Shown: in pieces, positions 26,943 through 35,155 of the stretch | How positions within the stretch are numbered: the stretch's first letter is position 1 | How the letters are laid out: each line of letters starts with the position of its first letter | NCBI GenBank assembly: GCA_026000755.1 | Contig: BNZC01000001.1 | Coordinates: 1 to 64,000, forward strand | Reading direction: 5' to 3' | DNA: 64,000 nucleotides | DNA from: Clostridia bacterium | Lineage (GTDB): Bacteria > Bacillota > Clostridia > Lachnospirales > Lachnospiraceae | Notes under the pieces: model-generated | What the model was told of the DNA's origin: nothing | Seen by the model: the letters and a program-made list of their open reading frames with translations, nothing else | The model's database searches: none | Translations under genes and position numbers: made by a program

Positions 26943-27767
26943 CTAAATACTACCGCTGCTCTTAATTAGGTTAAGCACAGTAGGCGAATATTTAATGTCC
27001 TGATACGCAAGCTTTTTCTCGTCTTCGTTGTTCTGTTCTTTTTGCGCTTTGTTCTTTTCCAGTTCCTGTGATTTCAAATACAAATCCAAAAACTTCAAAT
27101 AATCGTCGTAGGAAAACAGCTTGTCCACTAAGGTGTCATAGGCATCTTTTTCTATGGTAGGAATGGGTGTGGCAGCCGCTTTTTTTGCCATGGCTGCTCG
27201 AGCAGCAGAGGAAATGGTAGGCGTAGATGGGGCGGTTGCCTGGGGTGCTGTGCTTGCCGCAGTTACGGCATAGGAAGCATTGGGAACAGAAACACCTTCG
27301 TTCATGTAGTTGGCAACCTTGACCACGTAGTTTTGCGTTTCCTTATAGGGAGGAACGCCGCCATATTTTTTGACAGCATTGCTGCCGGCGTTATATGCGG
27401 CACAGGCTAAGGTAGTGTCGCCGTCATAGCGGCTTAGCATCTCCGCCAGATACTTGGTGCCGCCCATAATATTTTGATAGGGGTCGTAGGAATCGGTAAC
27501 ACCTAAGCTCCGTGCGGTGGCAGGCATTAACTGCATGATGCCCTGTGCACCGGATTTTGAGGTGGCGTTTGGATTAAAATCCGATTCAGCCTTTGCCACG
27601 GCTTTTATGAGATTTAAGGGAACGCCGTAGGTTTTAGAAGCCTCAGAAAAGATTTGTTCTAAAGAGGCACTGGTTTTTAAGTAAGAGGAAAAGTTGGAGG
27701 GGGCAGCGGAAGCCGTCACAGCTGCTGCACCATTTATTGTTGTTGTATCGATATTATTTACCTTCAT
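26943..27767 (-). CDS. Lytic transglycosylase domain protein (SLT)
   Basis: Murein hydrolase of 274 residues. The SLT domain (about 40-155) has the catalytic Glu in LIKAVAKAESDFNPNA, then GAQGIMQLMPATARSLGV and AYNAGSNAVKKYGGVPPY. An Ala/Thr/Pro-rich linker and a Lys/Glu-rich C-terminal region follow. No classical signal peptide is seen; similar Clostridial proteins sit in flagellar or spore contexts, but neither is present here. ATG 27765-27767 follows AAAGGAGA, better than the upstream ATG at 27788. Confidence 0.85.
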   Translation of the reverse strand: MKVNNIDTTTINGAAAVTASAAPSNFSSYLKTSASLEQIFSEASKTYGVPLNLIKAVAKAESDFNPNATSKSGAQGIMQLMPATARSLGVTDSYDPYQNIMGGTKYLAEMLSRYDGDTTLACAAYNAGSNAVKKYGGVPPYKETQNYVVKVANYMNEGVSVPNASYAVTAASTAPQATAPSTPTISSAARAAMAKKAAATPIPTIEKDAYDTLVDKLFSYDDYLKFLDLYLKSQELEKNKAQKEQNNEDEKKLAYQDIKYSPTVLNLIKSSGSI

Positions 27768-27835
27768 AAAAAATCTCCTTTTCATCATAATCCAACTTAT
27801 ATATCGGCAAAATCAAAAAATATATAAGCCTTTTC

Positions 27836-27864
27836 TTGTGTTTTTTCGAAAAATATGATATTAT
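27836..27864 (+). promoter_or_regulatory. Candidate promoter before the E1 element
   Basis: TTGTGT at 27836-27841 and TATTAT at 27859-27864 are 17 bases apart. Transcription would begin near 27871, about ten bases before the structured element E1, so E1 would form the start of the azlCD leader. Confidence 0.5.
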
Positions 27865-27880
27865 TAGTTTTTATGTAGAG

Positions 27881-28043
27881 GCAGAGAGGCACCCCATCTA
27901 TCAATAGAAAAAGCATTGGAGCGACTAGGGAGGAAAGACTCCCATTTTTGGGAACCTCTGTTCCCGAAAATATGTTTTTAGGAGGCTTGTCCGAACTGTT
28001 TTAGAGCGGGGCTTTTTCTATGATAGGATGGGTGACTCTCTGC
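27881..28043 (+). ncRNA. Structured element E1, candidate RNA in the azlC leader
   Basis: The outer arms (27881-27914 and 28011-28043) pair almost throughout. Inside, AAGACTCC pairs with GGAGGCTT (one mismatch), and GGGAAC with GTTCCC. The core 3' part has GGCTTGTCCGAACTG and TTTTAGAGCG, matching element E2 (38880-39035), which keeps the same stems with different bases. It ends eight bases before the azlC ribosome site. Unknown RNA class, possibly cis-regulatory; a mobile palindrome is the alternative. Confidence 0.55.
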
Positions 28044-28061
28044 ACTACAAAAGGAGGCGTA

Positions 28062-28820
28062 ATGGCACAGCAAGGAACTTACAAACAAGCCTTTCGCAGG
28101 GCATTTCCTTACACCATGCCCGTGCTGATGGGATACTTATTTATCGGCATTGCCTTTGGGGTGATGTATCAGGAAAAGGGGTATAACGTTCTTTGGGCAA
28201 GCCTGATGAGCCTACTGGTCTATGCGGGCAGCGGGCAGTATCTGGCCATTTCTTTTTTTGTGCCGGGAATGCAGTTTCTTTCCATGATTTTTTTGACTTT
28301 CATGGTAAATGTACGGCACATTTTCTATGGACTGTCTTTACTTACACGCTTTGAAAATATGAAAAAAGAACGTTGGTACATGATTTTTTCCCTGACGGAC
28401 GAAACCTATTCTCTGTATTTTAATACGAAAGTGCCTCCTGATGTAAAGGAAGAACCTTTTCTTTTTGCCATTGCTTTCTTAAACCATTCCTACTGGATTA
28501 TCGGCAGCATCATTGGAGCCGTAGCGGGAACCTTGATACCCTTTAATGCCAAAGGGATTGATTTTGCCATGACGGCACTGTTTCTGGTTATCTTTGTAGA
28601 ACAATGGTTGGCAGTAAAGAGCCATTTTCCGGCATTGGCAGGGATTTGTGCAGCTTTTGCCTGCCTTTTGATTTTCGGAAAAGAACGCTTTATTCTGCCG
28701 TCTATGATCTGTATCATGCTGCTGTTATTGTTGTTTCGGAAACATTTAGAGGAGAACGATCGGATAATAGGGAGTGAACAAAATAAATTGGAAGAGGAGG
28801 AAAGCGGTCATGCCAATTAG
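28062..28820 (+). CDS. azlC: AzlC family branched-chain amino acid exporter, large subunit
   Basis: Membrane protein of 252 residues. PYTMPVLMGYLFIGIAFGVMY and YAGSGQYLAISFF, followed by MVNVRHIFYGLSL, are typical of AzlC/YgaZ. With AzlD it exports branched-chain amino acids or analogues. ATG 28062 follows AAGGAGG; an open frame upstream runs into the E1 arm and is not used. The stop overlaps azlD by 11 bases. Confidence 0.9.
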   Translation: MAQQGTYKQAFRRAFPYTMPVLMGYLFIGIAFGVMYQEKGYNVLWASLMSLLVYAGSGQYLAISFFVPGMQFLSMIFLTFMVNVRHIFYGLSLLTRFENMKKERWYMIFSLTDETYSLYFNTKVPPDVKEEPFLFAIAFLNHSYWIIGSIIGAVAGTLIPFNAKGIDFAMTALFLVIFVEQWLAVKSHFPALAGICAAFACLLIFGKERFILPSMICIMLLLLLFRKHLEENDRIIGSEQNKLEEEESGHAN

Positions 28821-29142
28821 TCCAATTCGTTCCTTACTGATTATCTTAGTAGTGGCAATCACCACCTTTATCACCCGAGCTATTCCCTTTCTCTTGTTTC
28901 CAAGAGGACGGAAAATCCCAAAGGTGGTGCAGTATTTGGGAAAGGTTTTGCCCCCTGCCGTTATTGGAATGCTCCTTATCTATTGTGTAAAATCAGTGGA
29001 AATAAACACCCATCAAAATGGTCTGCCGGAGTTGATTGCCGGGGCGGTGGTGGTGCTTTTGCACGTGTGGAAACGAAATAATCTGTTGAGTATTGGGGCG
29101 GGGACAGTGCTGTATATGGTATTAGTGCAGAAAGTGTTTTAG
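28810..29142 (+). CDS. azlD: AzlD domain protein, exporter small subunit
   Basis: Membrane protein of 110 residues with three or four spans and the AzlD hallmark TFITRAIPFLLF, followed by VQYLGKVLPPAVIGMLLIYC. It overlaps azlC and should form the heteromeric exporter with it. ATG 28810 has GAGGAGG 9 bases before it; an upstream in-frame ATG at 28774 has poorer context. Confidence 0.9.
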   Translation: MPISPIRSLLIILVVAITTFITRAIPFLLFPRGRKIPKVVQYLGKVLPPAVIGMLLIYCVKSVEINTHQNGLPELIAGAVVVLLHVWKRNNLLSIGAGTVLYMVLVQKVF

Positions 29143-29438
29143 GGGAATTGCGAGAAAATCTTGGAAGACGAATCAATATATGGTATAATGTCGATAGACA
29201 TTATACTAGCGCCGCTTGCGGTGAGCGAAAGCGAACATTACCAAATGCAAGTGTGTGCATCCCCCGGAGGGGGCATGATTCGCAGAATCATGGTATAATG
29301 TCGATAGACATTATACTAGCGCCGCTTGCGGTGAGCGAAAGCGAACATTACCAAATGCAAGCGTGTGCATCCCCCGGAGGGGACATGATTCGCAGAATCA
29401 TGGTATACTAAACAAAACCCACACAAGGAGAACCCAAC
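29143..29438. other. 296-base gap filled by palindromic tandem repeats
   Basis: The space between azlD and pncB is almost wholly occupied by two 110-bp units listed separately. A frame that spans the repeats (29148-29411) has repeat-derived codons only and is not believed. Confidence 0.7.
29181..29400. repeat. 110-bp palindrome-rich unit in two tandem copies
   Basis: Copies 29181-29290 and 29291-29400 differ at only two positions seen; a partial third start (TGGTATA) follows at 29401. Each unit is a string of hairpins: TATAATGTC/GACATTATA around GATA, CCGC/GCGG, ATGCA/TGCAT, CCCCC/GGGGG, and TGATTC/GAATCA around GCA. A related fragment lies at 25444-25493. The last half-hairpin may supply a promoter -10 (TATACT) for pncB. 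Confidence 0.85.
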
Positions 29439-30884
29439 ATGACCAATCTAAGCCTACTAACCGACCTTTATGAACTGACCATGATGCAGGGTTATTTTAC
29501 AGAAAATAATCATGAAACAGCAGTCTTTGATGCCTATTACCGCAGTAATCCGTCAGGGGGGGGGTATTCGATTGCAGCGGGACTTGCCCAAGTGATAGAA
29601 TACATCAAAAACCTGCATTTTGAAGAATCAGACATCGCTTATTTAGGTGACACGGGACTTTTTAGCAAAGCGTTTTTAGCCTATTTGCGGGAATTTCATT
29701 TCTCCGGTGACATTTATGCCATTCCGGAGGGGACGGTGGTCTTTCCAAGAGAACCCCTTATTAAGGTGATTGCACCCATGATGGAGGCACAGTTGGTGGA
29801 AACAGCAATCTTAAACATTATAAACCACCAGAGCCTAATCGCCACAAAGGCTGCCAGGGTCTGCCATGCGGCGGGGTCAGATGGGGTAATGGAATTTGGT
29901 CTGCGTAGGGCGCAAGGTCCGGATTCCGGCATTTACGGAGCGAGAGCGGCGATGATTGGCGGCTGTATGGGTACCTCCAATGTTCTTGCAGGCAAGCTCT
30001 TTGACGTGCCGATAAAAGGCACCCACGCCCATAGTTGGATTATGAGTTTCCCGGATGAATATACGGCATTTTCCTGCTATGCCCACCTCTATCCAAATGC
30101 CTGTATTCTCTTGGCGGATACCTACGACACTCTACAGTCAGGGATTCCCAATGCTATCCGTGTTTTTACGGAAATGAAAGCAGAAGGCATTCCACTGGGC
30201 TTTTATGGCGTGCGCTTAGACAGCGGAGATTTGGCTTATCTTTCCAAGAAAATCCGAAAAATGTTGGATGAGGCGGGATTTCCCGATGCTGTGATTTCCG
30301 CCTCCAATGATTTAGACGAATACCTCATTGAAAGCTTAAAGATTCAGGGGGCTACCATTACCTCATGGGGTGTCGGCACAAGCCTGATTACTTCAAAAGA
30401 CTGTCCTGCCTTTGGTGGAGTCTATAAACTTGCAGCAATTCAAAATCCGGACGGCGAATTTGTTCCCAAAATCAAGCTTTCCGAAAATACGGAAAAAGTG
30501 ACAAATCCGGGCAACAAGACCATATACCGTATTTATGAAAAAGAGTCGGGTAAGGTGAAAGCGGATTTGATTTGTTTGACGGAGGAGCATTTTGATGAAG
30601 CGGAAGATTTGCGTTTGTTTGACCCTGCGGAAACATGGAAAAAGACTAGGTTGGCGGGGGGGAGCTACACTCTGCGAGAGTTGCTGATTCCTGTTTTTGA
30701 GCAGGGGAAATGTGTCTATGAATCTCCATCTGTCATGGAAATCCGTGACTATTGCAGTAAGGAGAAGGACACCCTCTGGAATGAAGCCAAGCGTTTTGTC
30801 AATCCTCAAACAGTGTATGTGGATTTGTCCGAGCGGCTTTACCGTATCAAGACGGATTTGTTTAATCAGATGAGCAGGGAATAG
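29439..30884 (+). CDS. pncB: Nicotinate phosphoribosyltransferase
   Basis: Salvage enzyme of 481 residues that makes nicotinate mononucleotide for NAD. Motifs: LTDLYELTMMQGYF at the start, FGLRRAQGPDSGIYGARAA, GTHAHSWIMSF and YGVRLDSGDLAYLS. A nine-G run (29556-29564) encodes part of PSGGGYSI and a seven-G run lies near 30656. ATG follows CAAGGAGAA. A monocistronic gene is likely; recJ follows after 69 bases. Confidence 0.95.
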   Translation: MTNLSLLTDLYELTMMQGYFTENNHETAVFDAYYRSNPSGGGYSIAAGLAQVIEYIKNLHFEESDIAYLGDTGLFSKAFLAYLREFHFSGDIYAIPEGTVVFPREPLIKVIAPMMEAQLVETAILNIINHQSLIATKAARVCHAAGSDGVMEFGLRRAQGPDSGIYGARAAMIGGCMGTSNVLAGKLFDVPIKGTHAHSWIMSFPDEYTAFSCYAHLYPNACILLADTYDTLQSGIPNAIRVFTEMKAEGIPLGFYGVRLDSGDLAYLSKKIRKMLDEAGFPDAVISASNDLDEYLIESLKIQGATITSWGVGTSLITSKDCPAFGGVYKLAAIQNPDGEFVPKIKLSENTEKVTNPGNKTIYRIYEKESGKVKADLICLTEEHFDEAEDLRLFDPAETWKKTRLAGGSYTLRELLIPVFEQGKCVYESPSVMEIRDYCSKEKDTLWNEAKRFVNPQTVYVDLSERLYRIKTDLFNQMSRE

Positions 30885-30953
30885 CAATAGTGGTGACATG
30901 AAAACTCGCAACGCATTACGTGAAATAGAAAAATGGGGTGAAGTGTCCGCAAA

Positions 30954-32861
30954 ATGGAGAAATTATTTATGGAACAATGGGTCGTAACCGCCAAAGGGGC
31001 GGATTTTACAAAACTCGCACAAACATTTTCCATTGATCCGGTAACCGCACGGATTTTACGCAATCGTGAAGTGGTGGGAGATTTAGCAATACGTCAGTAT
31101 TTAGAGGGAGGGCTGAGCGATTTGAATTCGCCTGCCCTCTTAAAGGATGCCATAAAAACCTGTGGAATTTTACTGGAGAAAATCAAAAATCACAAAAAAA
31201 TCCGCATCATAGGAGATTACGACATTGACGGAATCATGTCCTCTTATCTGCTGTATCGGGCACTTAAGGATTTGGGTGCAGAGGTGGATGTGGCAATTCC
31301 GGAGCGTATGACAGACGGCTATGGCTTAAATGAGCGGCTCATTAAGCAGGCGGCCCACGATGGCATTGATACGGTTTTAACCTGTGACAATGGCATTGCC
31401 GCCGCAAATGAAATACGCTTAGGCAAAGAAATGGGGCTTACGATTCTGGTGACAGACCACCATGAAGTGCCGTATATTGAAATTGAAGAGGGGGGGGGTG
31501 TTAAACAGCCGCCCTATCAGCGTATCGAACAGCTGCCTTTAGCAGATACCATTGTAAATCCGAAACAGGGGGGCAGCCCCTACCCCTATCAACGTATCGA
31601 ACAACTGCCCTGTGCAGATGCCATTGTAAATCCAAAACAGGTGGATTGCCCCTATCCCTATAAAAATCTTTGCGGCGCAGCGGTGGCGTATAAGCTGATG
31701 GAATTGCTCTATGAAACGGTGGGAAAACCGAAAGAAGCGATTTTAGAATATTTGCAATATGCGGCATTTGCCACGGTTGGGGATGTGATGGAGCTTACAG
31801 GAGAGAATCGGATTATCGTAAAAGAGGGATTGGCACGTTTACAGAGAACCGAAAACTTAGGACTACTAGCCCTCCTTCATGTAAATGAGATTGCAAAAAG
31901 TGACATTAAAGCGTATCACATTGGCTTTGTCTTAGGTCCCTGTTTTAATGCCAGCGGACGCTTAGATACGGCAATTCGAGCGTTTGGGTTGCTAAATGCC
32001 ACAGACGAGGAAACAGCAAGAAGCTTGGCAAAGGATTTACTGGATCTTAATATTAGCCGTAAGGAAATGACCGCCCTTGGGGTGGAAGAGGCGACAGTTT
32101 TGGCAGAAGAAGCCGTAGCGACAGGGGATAAGGTACTGGTACTCTTTTTGCCGGATTGCCACGAGAGCTTGGCCGGCATTATTGCAGGGCGAATCAGGGA
32201 ACGCTATCACAGACCGGTCTTTGTGTTGACAAAGGGACAGGAGGGGGTGAAAGGTTCCGGGCGTTCCACGGAAAGCTACTCCATGTACGAAGAGATGAGC
32301 AAGTGCAAAGACCTCTTCGTGAAATATGGCGGACATCCCATGGCGGCGGGACTTTCTATGGAAACGGAAGAGCATATCGCCTTGCTTCGAAAACGTTTGA
32401 ATGAGCAGACGAATTTAAGCGAAGACGATTTACGAGGGAAAATCAAAATCGATGTACCCATGCCTATATCCTACATAAGTACCAAATTGATAGAGGAATT
32501 AGAACGCTTAGAACCCTTTGGCAAAGGAAATGAAAAACCGATTTTTGCGGATCGAAAATTAAAGATAAGAGGTTTACGTATTTTAGGCAAAAATCGGAAT
32601 GTGTTAAAGCTTGTTTTGGAGAGTGAAACAACAGAGCGTATGGAAGGGATTTATTTCGGGGATGCCACGGCATTTCAGGAAGAATTAAGAAGTGCATATG
32701 GAGATAAGGCTCTCACAGACTTACTGCAAGGGAATAATGGGGGGGGGAATGTAATGGCAGACTTCTTGTATTATCCGAAAATCAATCGCTATCAAGGGCG
32801 GGAGAGTTTGCAAGTGGAGGTGAAGGGGTATCGGTTTTGCGGCTCACTCCCTATAGCGTAA
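30954..32861 (+). CDS. recJ: Single-stranded-DNA-specific exonuclease RecJ, with an internal tandem duplication
   Basis: DHH/DHHA1-type 5'-3' exonuclease of 635 residues for recombination and repair. DYDIDGIMSSYLL, CDNGIAA and TDHHEVP give the manganese site; GRSTESYSMYEEMSKCKDLFVKYGGHPMAAGLS is the DHHA1 part. Residues about 187-210 (PYQRIEQLPLADTIVNPKQ...) are repeated as 211-234, so the usual VNPKQ...CPYP segment occurs twice in frame. Two nine-G runs (31490-31498 and 32739-32747) lie in the frame. Confidence 0.93.
   Translation: MEKLFMEQWVVTAKGADFTKLAQTFSIDPVTARILRNREVVGDLAIRQYLEGGLSDLNSPALLKDAIKTCGILLEKIKNHKKIRIIGDYDIDGIMSSYLLYRALKDLGAEVDVAIPERMTDGYGLNERLIKQAAHDGIDTVLTCDNGIAAANEIRLGKEMGLTILVTDHHEVPYIEIEEGGGVKQPPYQRIEQLPLADTIVNPKQGGSPYPYQRIEQLPCADAIVNPKQVDCPYPYKNLCGAAVAYKLMELLYETVGKPKEAILEYLQYAAFATVGDVMELTGENRIIVKEGLARLQRTENLGLLALLHVNEIAKSDIKAYHIGFVLGPCFNASGRLDTAIRAFGLLNATDEETARSLAKDLLDLNISRKEMTALGVEEATVLAEEAVATGDKVLVLFLPDCHESLAGIIAGRIRERYHRPVFVLTKGQEGVKGSGRSTESYSMYEEMSKCKDLFVKYGGHPMAAGLSMETEEHIALLRKRLNEQTNLSEDDLRGKIKIDVPMPISYISTKLIEELERLEPFGKGNEKPIFADRKLKIRGLRILGKNRNVLKLVLESETTERMEGIYFGDATAFQEELRSAYGDKALTDLLQGNNGGGNVMADFLYYPKINRYQGRESLQVEVKGYRFCGSLPIA
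31512..31655 (+). repeat. 72-bp in-frame tandem duplication inside recJ
   Basis: Copies 31512-31583 and 31584-31655 encode 24 residues each (PYQRIEQLP(L/C)AD(T/A)IVNPKQ and four more). Several silent and a few replacement changes separate them, so the duplication is not brand new. It follows the DHH motif by about 25 residues. Confidence 0.85.
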
Positions 32862-32866
32862 AGAGG

Positions 32867-32997
32867 GTTACTGTTCAGAGGTACCCTCTGAACGTAACAA
32901 TTATGCACATAAATTGCAAAAACGCAATTTGGCGCATGAAAAACTCGGGTTTTTCTGCGAAAAACACCTTGCGGAATGGTTATGTGTGAACAGCAAC
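32867..32997 (+). repeat. Hairpin-rich interspersed repeat, copy A
   Basis: About 131 bp, alike copy B (34121-34255). Hairpins: GTTCAGAGG/CCTCTGAAC, AAATTGC/GCAATTT, and GAAAAAC/GTTTTTC inside CGCA/TGCG. The left end GTTACTGTTCA is complementary to the right end TGAACAG(C/T)AAC, giving terminal inverted repeats that compete with the first hairpin. It lies between recJ and the trpX-like gene. Confidence 0.8.
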
Positions 32998-33000
32998 TAA

Positions 33001-33029
33001 AGAGTCACCCCGTCTATCATAGAAAAATA
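33001..33029 (+). repeat. Single arm related to element E1
   Basis: AGAGTCACCCCGTCTATCAT and the following AGAAAAAT match the outer arms of E1 (27881-27914 and the complement of 28011-28043). No partner arm or core is present nearby. It abuts repeat copy A. Confidence 0.6.
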
Positions 33030-33035
33030 CAGCTA

Positions 33036-33064
33036 TTGAATTACATGGTAAAATGTGCTAAAAT
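33036..33064 (+). promoter_or_regulatory. Promoter of the ABC importer genes
   Basis: TTGAAT (33036-33041) and TAAAAT (33059-33064) are 17 bases apart, 53 bases before the start codon of the binding-protein gene. It is just downstream of the E1-like arm. Confidence 0.6.
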
Positions 33065-33116
33065 AAGAAATTAGAAAAAGAAATGAAAAAAAGAAACAAA
33101 AAAGGAGCATATTACA

Positions 33117-34112
33117 ATGAAAAAGAAATTTATTTCACTTACCACTTGTCTTATCTTGGCGACTACCCTTCTCATCGGTTGCGGAGACAAAACAACTTCC
33201 ACAAACGAAGGCGGAGAGAAAAACACCCAGTACACCATCGGTATTTCCCAATTTGCAGAACACAGTTCCCTGGATAATTGCAGGGAGGGCTTCATTGCAG
33301 GCTTAGCGGATGCGGGCATTGTAGAGGGGGAGAACCTAAAGACCATGTATGACAATTCACAAGCATCTATGGATCAGGCCAGTCTGATTGCTAATAATTT
33401 TGTCCAAAAAAAGGTGGACTTAATCTGCGGTATTGCAACGCCCAGTGCTATGACAGCGTACAATGCTTGCCGAGAAACGGATATTCCGGTAGTCTACACG
33501 GCAGTTTCAGATCCTGAGGCAGCAGGTCTTACGAAGGGCAATGTAACAGGTTCTTCCGATGTTCTTCCGGTGAAAGAGCAGCTTGCTATGATTCACAAGA
33601 TTCTGCCGAATGCGAAGAAGATTGGCATCATTTATACCAGTAGTGAAGAAAATTCCCTTAGTACCATTAAGAAATATAAAGAACTGGCAGGAGAGTATGG
33701 CTTTGAAATCGTAGAAAAAGGTATTACCACCGCCTCTGAGGTTGGCATAGCGGCCTCCGACTTGGTGTCTAAAGTAGACTGCATTTCCAATTTGACAGAC
33801 AATACCGTGGTCTCTGCTTTACAGACCGTGATTTCTGCTGCAAATGAACAGAAAATCCCTGTCTTTGGCAGTGAAATTGAACAGGTAAAAGATGGTTGTT
33901 TGGCCGCTATGGGCATTGATTACTTTGCACTTGGGAAGGAAACAGGGGCATTGGCTGCAAAAATCCTAAAAGGTGAGAAAACTGCTGCGGAACTTCCGTT
34001 TATCACGTCAGAGGCTGCGGAATTTTACGTCAATACAGGGGTTGCGGAGAAATTGGGTATTACGCTTGATCCGTCTTATTTACCACAGGCGAAAGAGTCA
34101 TTTGGAAACTAA
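33117..34112 (+). CDS. ABC transporter substrate-binding lipoprotein (PF04392 type, TrpX-like)
   Basis: Lipoprotein of 331 residues with signal and lipobox LLIGC. QYTIGISQFAEHSSLDNCREGFIAGLADAG, then DLICGIATPSAMTAYNA and VYTAVSDPEAAGL, are the type I periplasmic-binding pattern of the ABC_sub_bind family. In streptococci the homologous TrpXYZ system is linked to tryptophan or tyrosine uptake; here the ligand is not shown. ATG 33117 follows AAAAAGGAG. Copies of the hairpin-rich repeat lie on both sides of the gene. Confidence 0.88.
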   Translation: MKKKFISLTTCLILATTLLIGCGDKTTSTNEGGEKNTQYTIGISQFAEHSSLDNCREGFIAGLADAGIVEGENLKTMYDNSQASMDQASLIANNFVQKKVDLICGIATPSAMTAYNACRETDIPVVYTAVSDPEAAGLTKGNVTGSSDVLPVKEQLAMIHKILPNAKKIGIIYTSSEENSLSTIKKYKELAGEYGFEIVEKGITTASEVGIAASDLVSKVDCISNLTDNTVVSALQTVISAANEQKIPVFGSEIEQVKDGCLAAMGIDYFALGKETGALAAKILKGEKTAAELPFITSEAAEFYVNTGVAEKLGITLDPSYLPQAKESFGN

Positions 34113-34120
34113 TTGGGGGA

Positions 34121-34255
34121 GTATTGCCGTTCAGAGGCACCCTCTGAACAGTAATACTTATGCACACAACTCGCAAAAAAAGCGAGTTGGCGCATGAAAG
34201 ACTCGGATTTTTCTGCGAAAAACACCTCGCGGAATGGTTATGTGTGAACAGTAAC
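34121..34255 (+). repeat. Hairpin-rich interspersed repeat, copy B
   Basis: About 135 bp in the same orientation as copy A. The second hairpin is AACTCGC/GCGAGTT where copy A has AAATTGC/GCAATTT: two base pairs changed on both sides, so pairing is preserved. GTTCAGAGG/CCTCTGAAC is unchanged. It separates the binding-protein gene from the permease gene and ends 18 bases before the permease start. Confidence 0.8.
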
Positions 34256-34273
34256 GGGGGAATCAAACACAGT

Positions 34274-35155
34274 ATGATATTACTGAGAAGTGTCCTGGAA
34301 CAGGGCATGATATATGCCATTATGGCGTTGGGGGTCTATATTACCTATAAGATTTTGGATTTTCCGGATTTGACGGTAGACGGCAGTTTCCCATTAGGGG
34401 CGGCACTTACGGCACTTATGATAAGGGGGGGGGTAAACCCCTTGCTTACCATGCCTGCCTGTTTTTTGGTGGGGGGCGTGGCAGGTATGCTGACAGGGCT
34501 TATCCATGTGAAGCTAAAGGTGCGGGATTTGTTATCCGGCATTATTATGATGACGGCACTCTATACGGTCAACTTGCAAATTGCAGGACGGGCAAATCTA
34601 CCCTTTTACGATAACAATACGGTTTTTGACAATGCCTTTGTATCCTCAATTTTTACGGGCGTACTATATCCCTACCGAACTCTTGTGATTTCGTTTCTCC
34701 TCATGCTTGTAGTCAAATGCTTGTTGGATGGCTATCTGTCCACCAAGTCGGGATTTCTCCTGCGTGCGGTAGGAGATAATGATAGTATTGTCACCTCCTT
34801 GGGGTTGGATAAGGGAACCGTGAAAATCATTGGACTGTCCATTGCAAATGCCTTAGTGGCACTGTCCGGTTGTATTTTCGCCCAACAGCAGCACTTTTTT
34901 GATATTTCCATGGGTACGGGAACGGTAGTCATTGGTCTTGCCAGTGTTATTATCGGGACGGGATTATTTGCCAAAGTGACTCTGTTTCGTATCACTACAA
35001 GTGTAGTGATTGGAGCCGTTTTGTACAAAGCCTGTGTGGCAATTGCCATTTCCTATGTAGAGCCTGTAAATCTGAAACTGATTACAGCGGCATTGTTTTT
35101 GCTGATTTTGGTTTTGGGCATGGAGCGAAAGAAGAAGGTGAAACAAAGTGCTTGA
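34274..35155 (+). CDS. ABC transporter permease (TrpY-like)
   Basis: Membrane subunit of 293 residues with about eight spans. MIYAIMALGVYITYKILDFPDLTVDGSFPLGAALTA is the typical opening of permeases that partner ABC_sub_bind proteins. ATG 34274 lies 11 bases after GGGGGAA; the frame is open upstream into repeat B but that part is repeat-derived. A nine-G run (34425-34433) encodes Arg-Gly-Gly-Val. It overlaps the ATPase gene by eight bases. Confidence 0.87.
   Translation: MILLRSVLEQGMIYAIMALGVYITYKILDFPDLTVDGSFPLGAALTALMIRGGVNPLLTMPACFLVGGVAGMLTGLIHVKLKVRDLLSGIIMMTALYTVNLQIAGRANLPFYDNNTVFDNAFVSSIFTGVLYPYRTLVISFLLMLVVKCLLDGYLSTKSGFLLRAVGDNDSIVTSLGLDKGTVKIIGLSIANALVALSGCIFAQQQHFFDISMGTGTVVIGLASVIIGTGLFAKVTLFRITTSVVIGAVLYKACVAIAISYVEPVNLKLITAALFLLILVLGMERKKKVKQSA

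Noticed and set aside
27990-28010. GTTTTAGAGC in E1, reminiscent of a Cas9 repeat or tracrRNA
   Set aside because: Single short match, no array and no cas genes; E2 has TTTTAAGCG in its place, so the resemblance is coincidental.
29181-29400. Possible CRISPR array
   Set aside because: Only two adjoining units of 110 bp without variable spacers, and no cas genes.
29148-29411. Open frame of 87 codons between azlD and pncB
   Set aside because: It lies wholly in the 110-bp tandem palindromic units and its protein repeats accordingly; no ribosome site.
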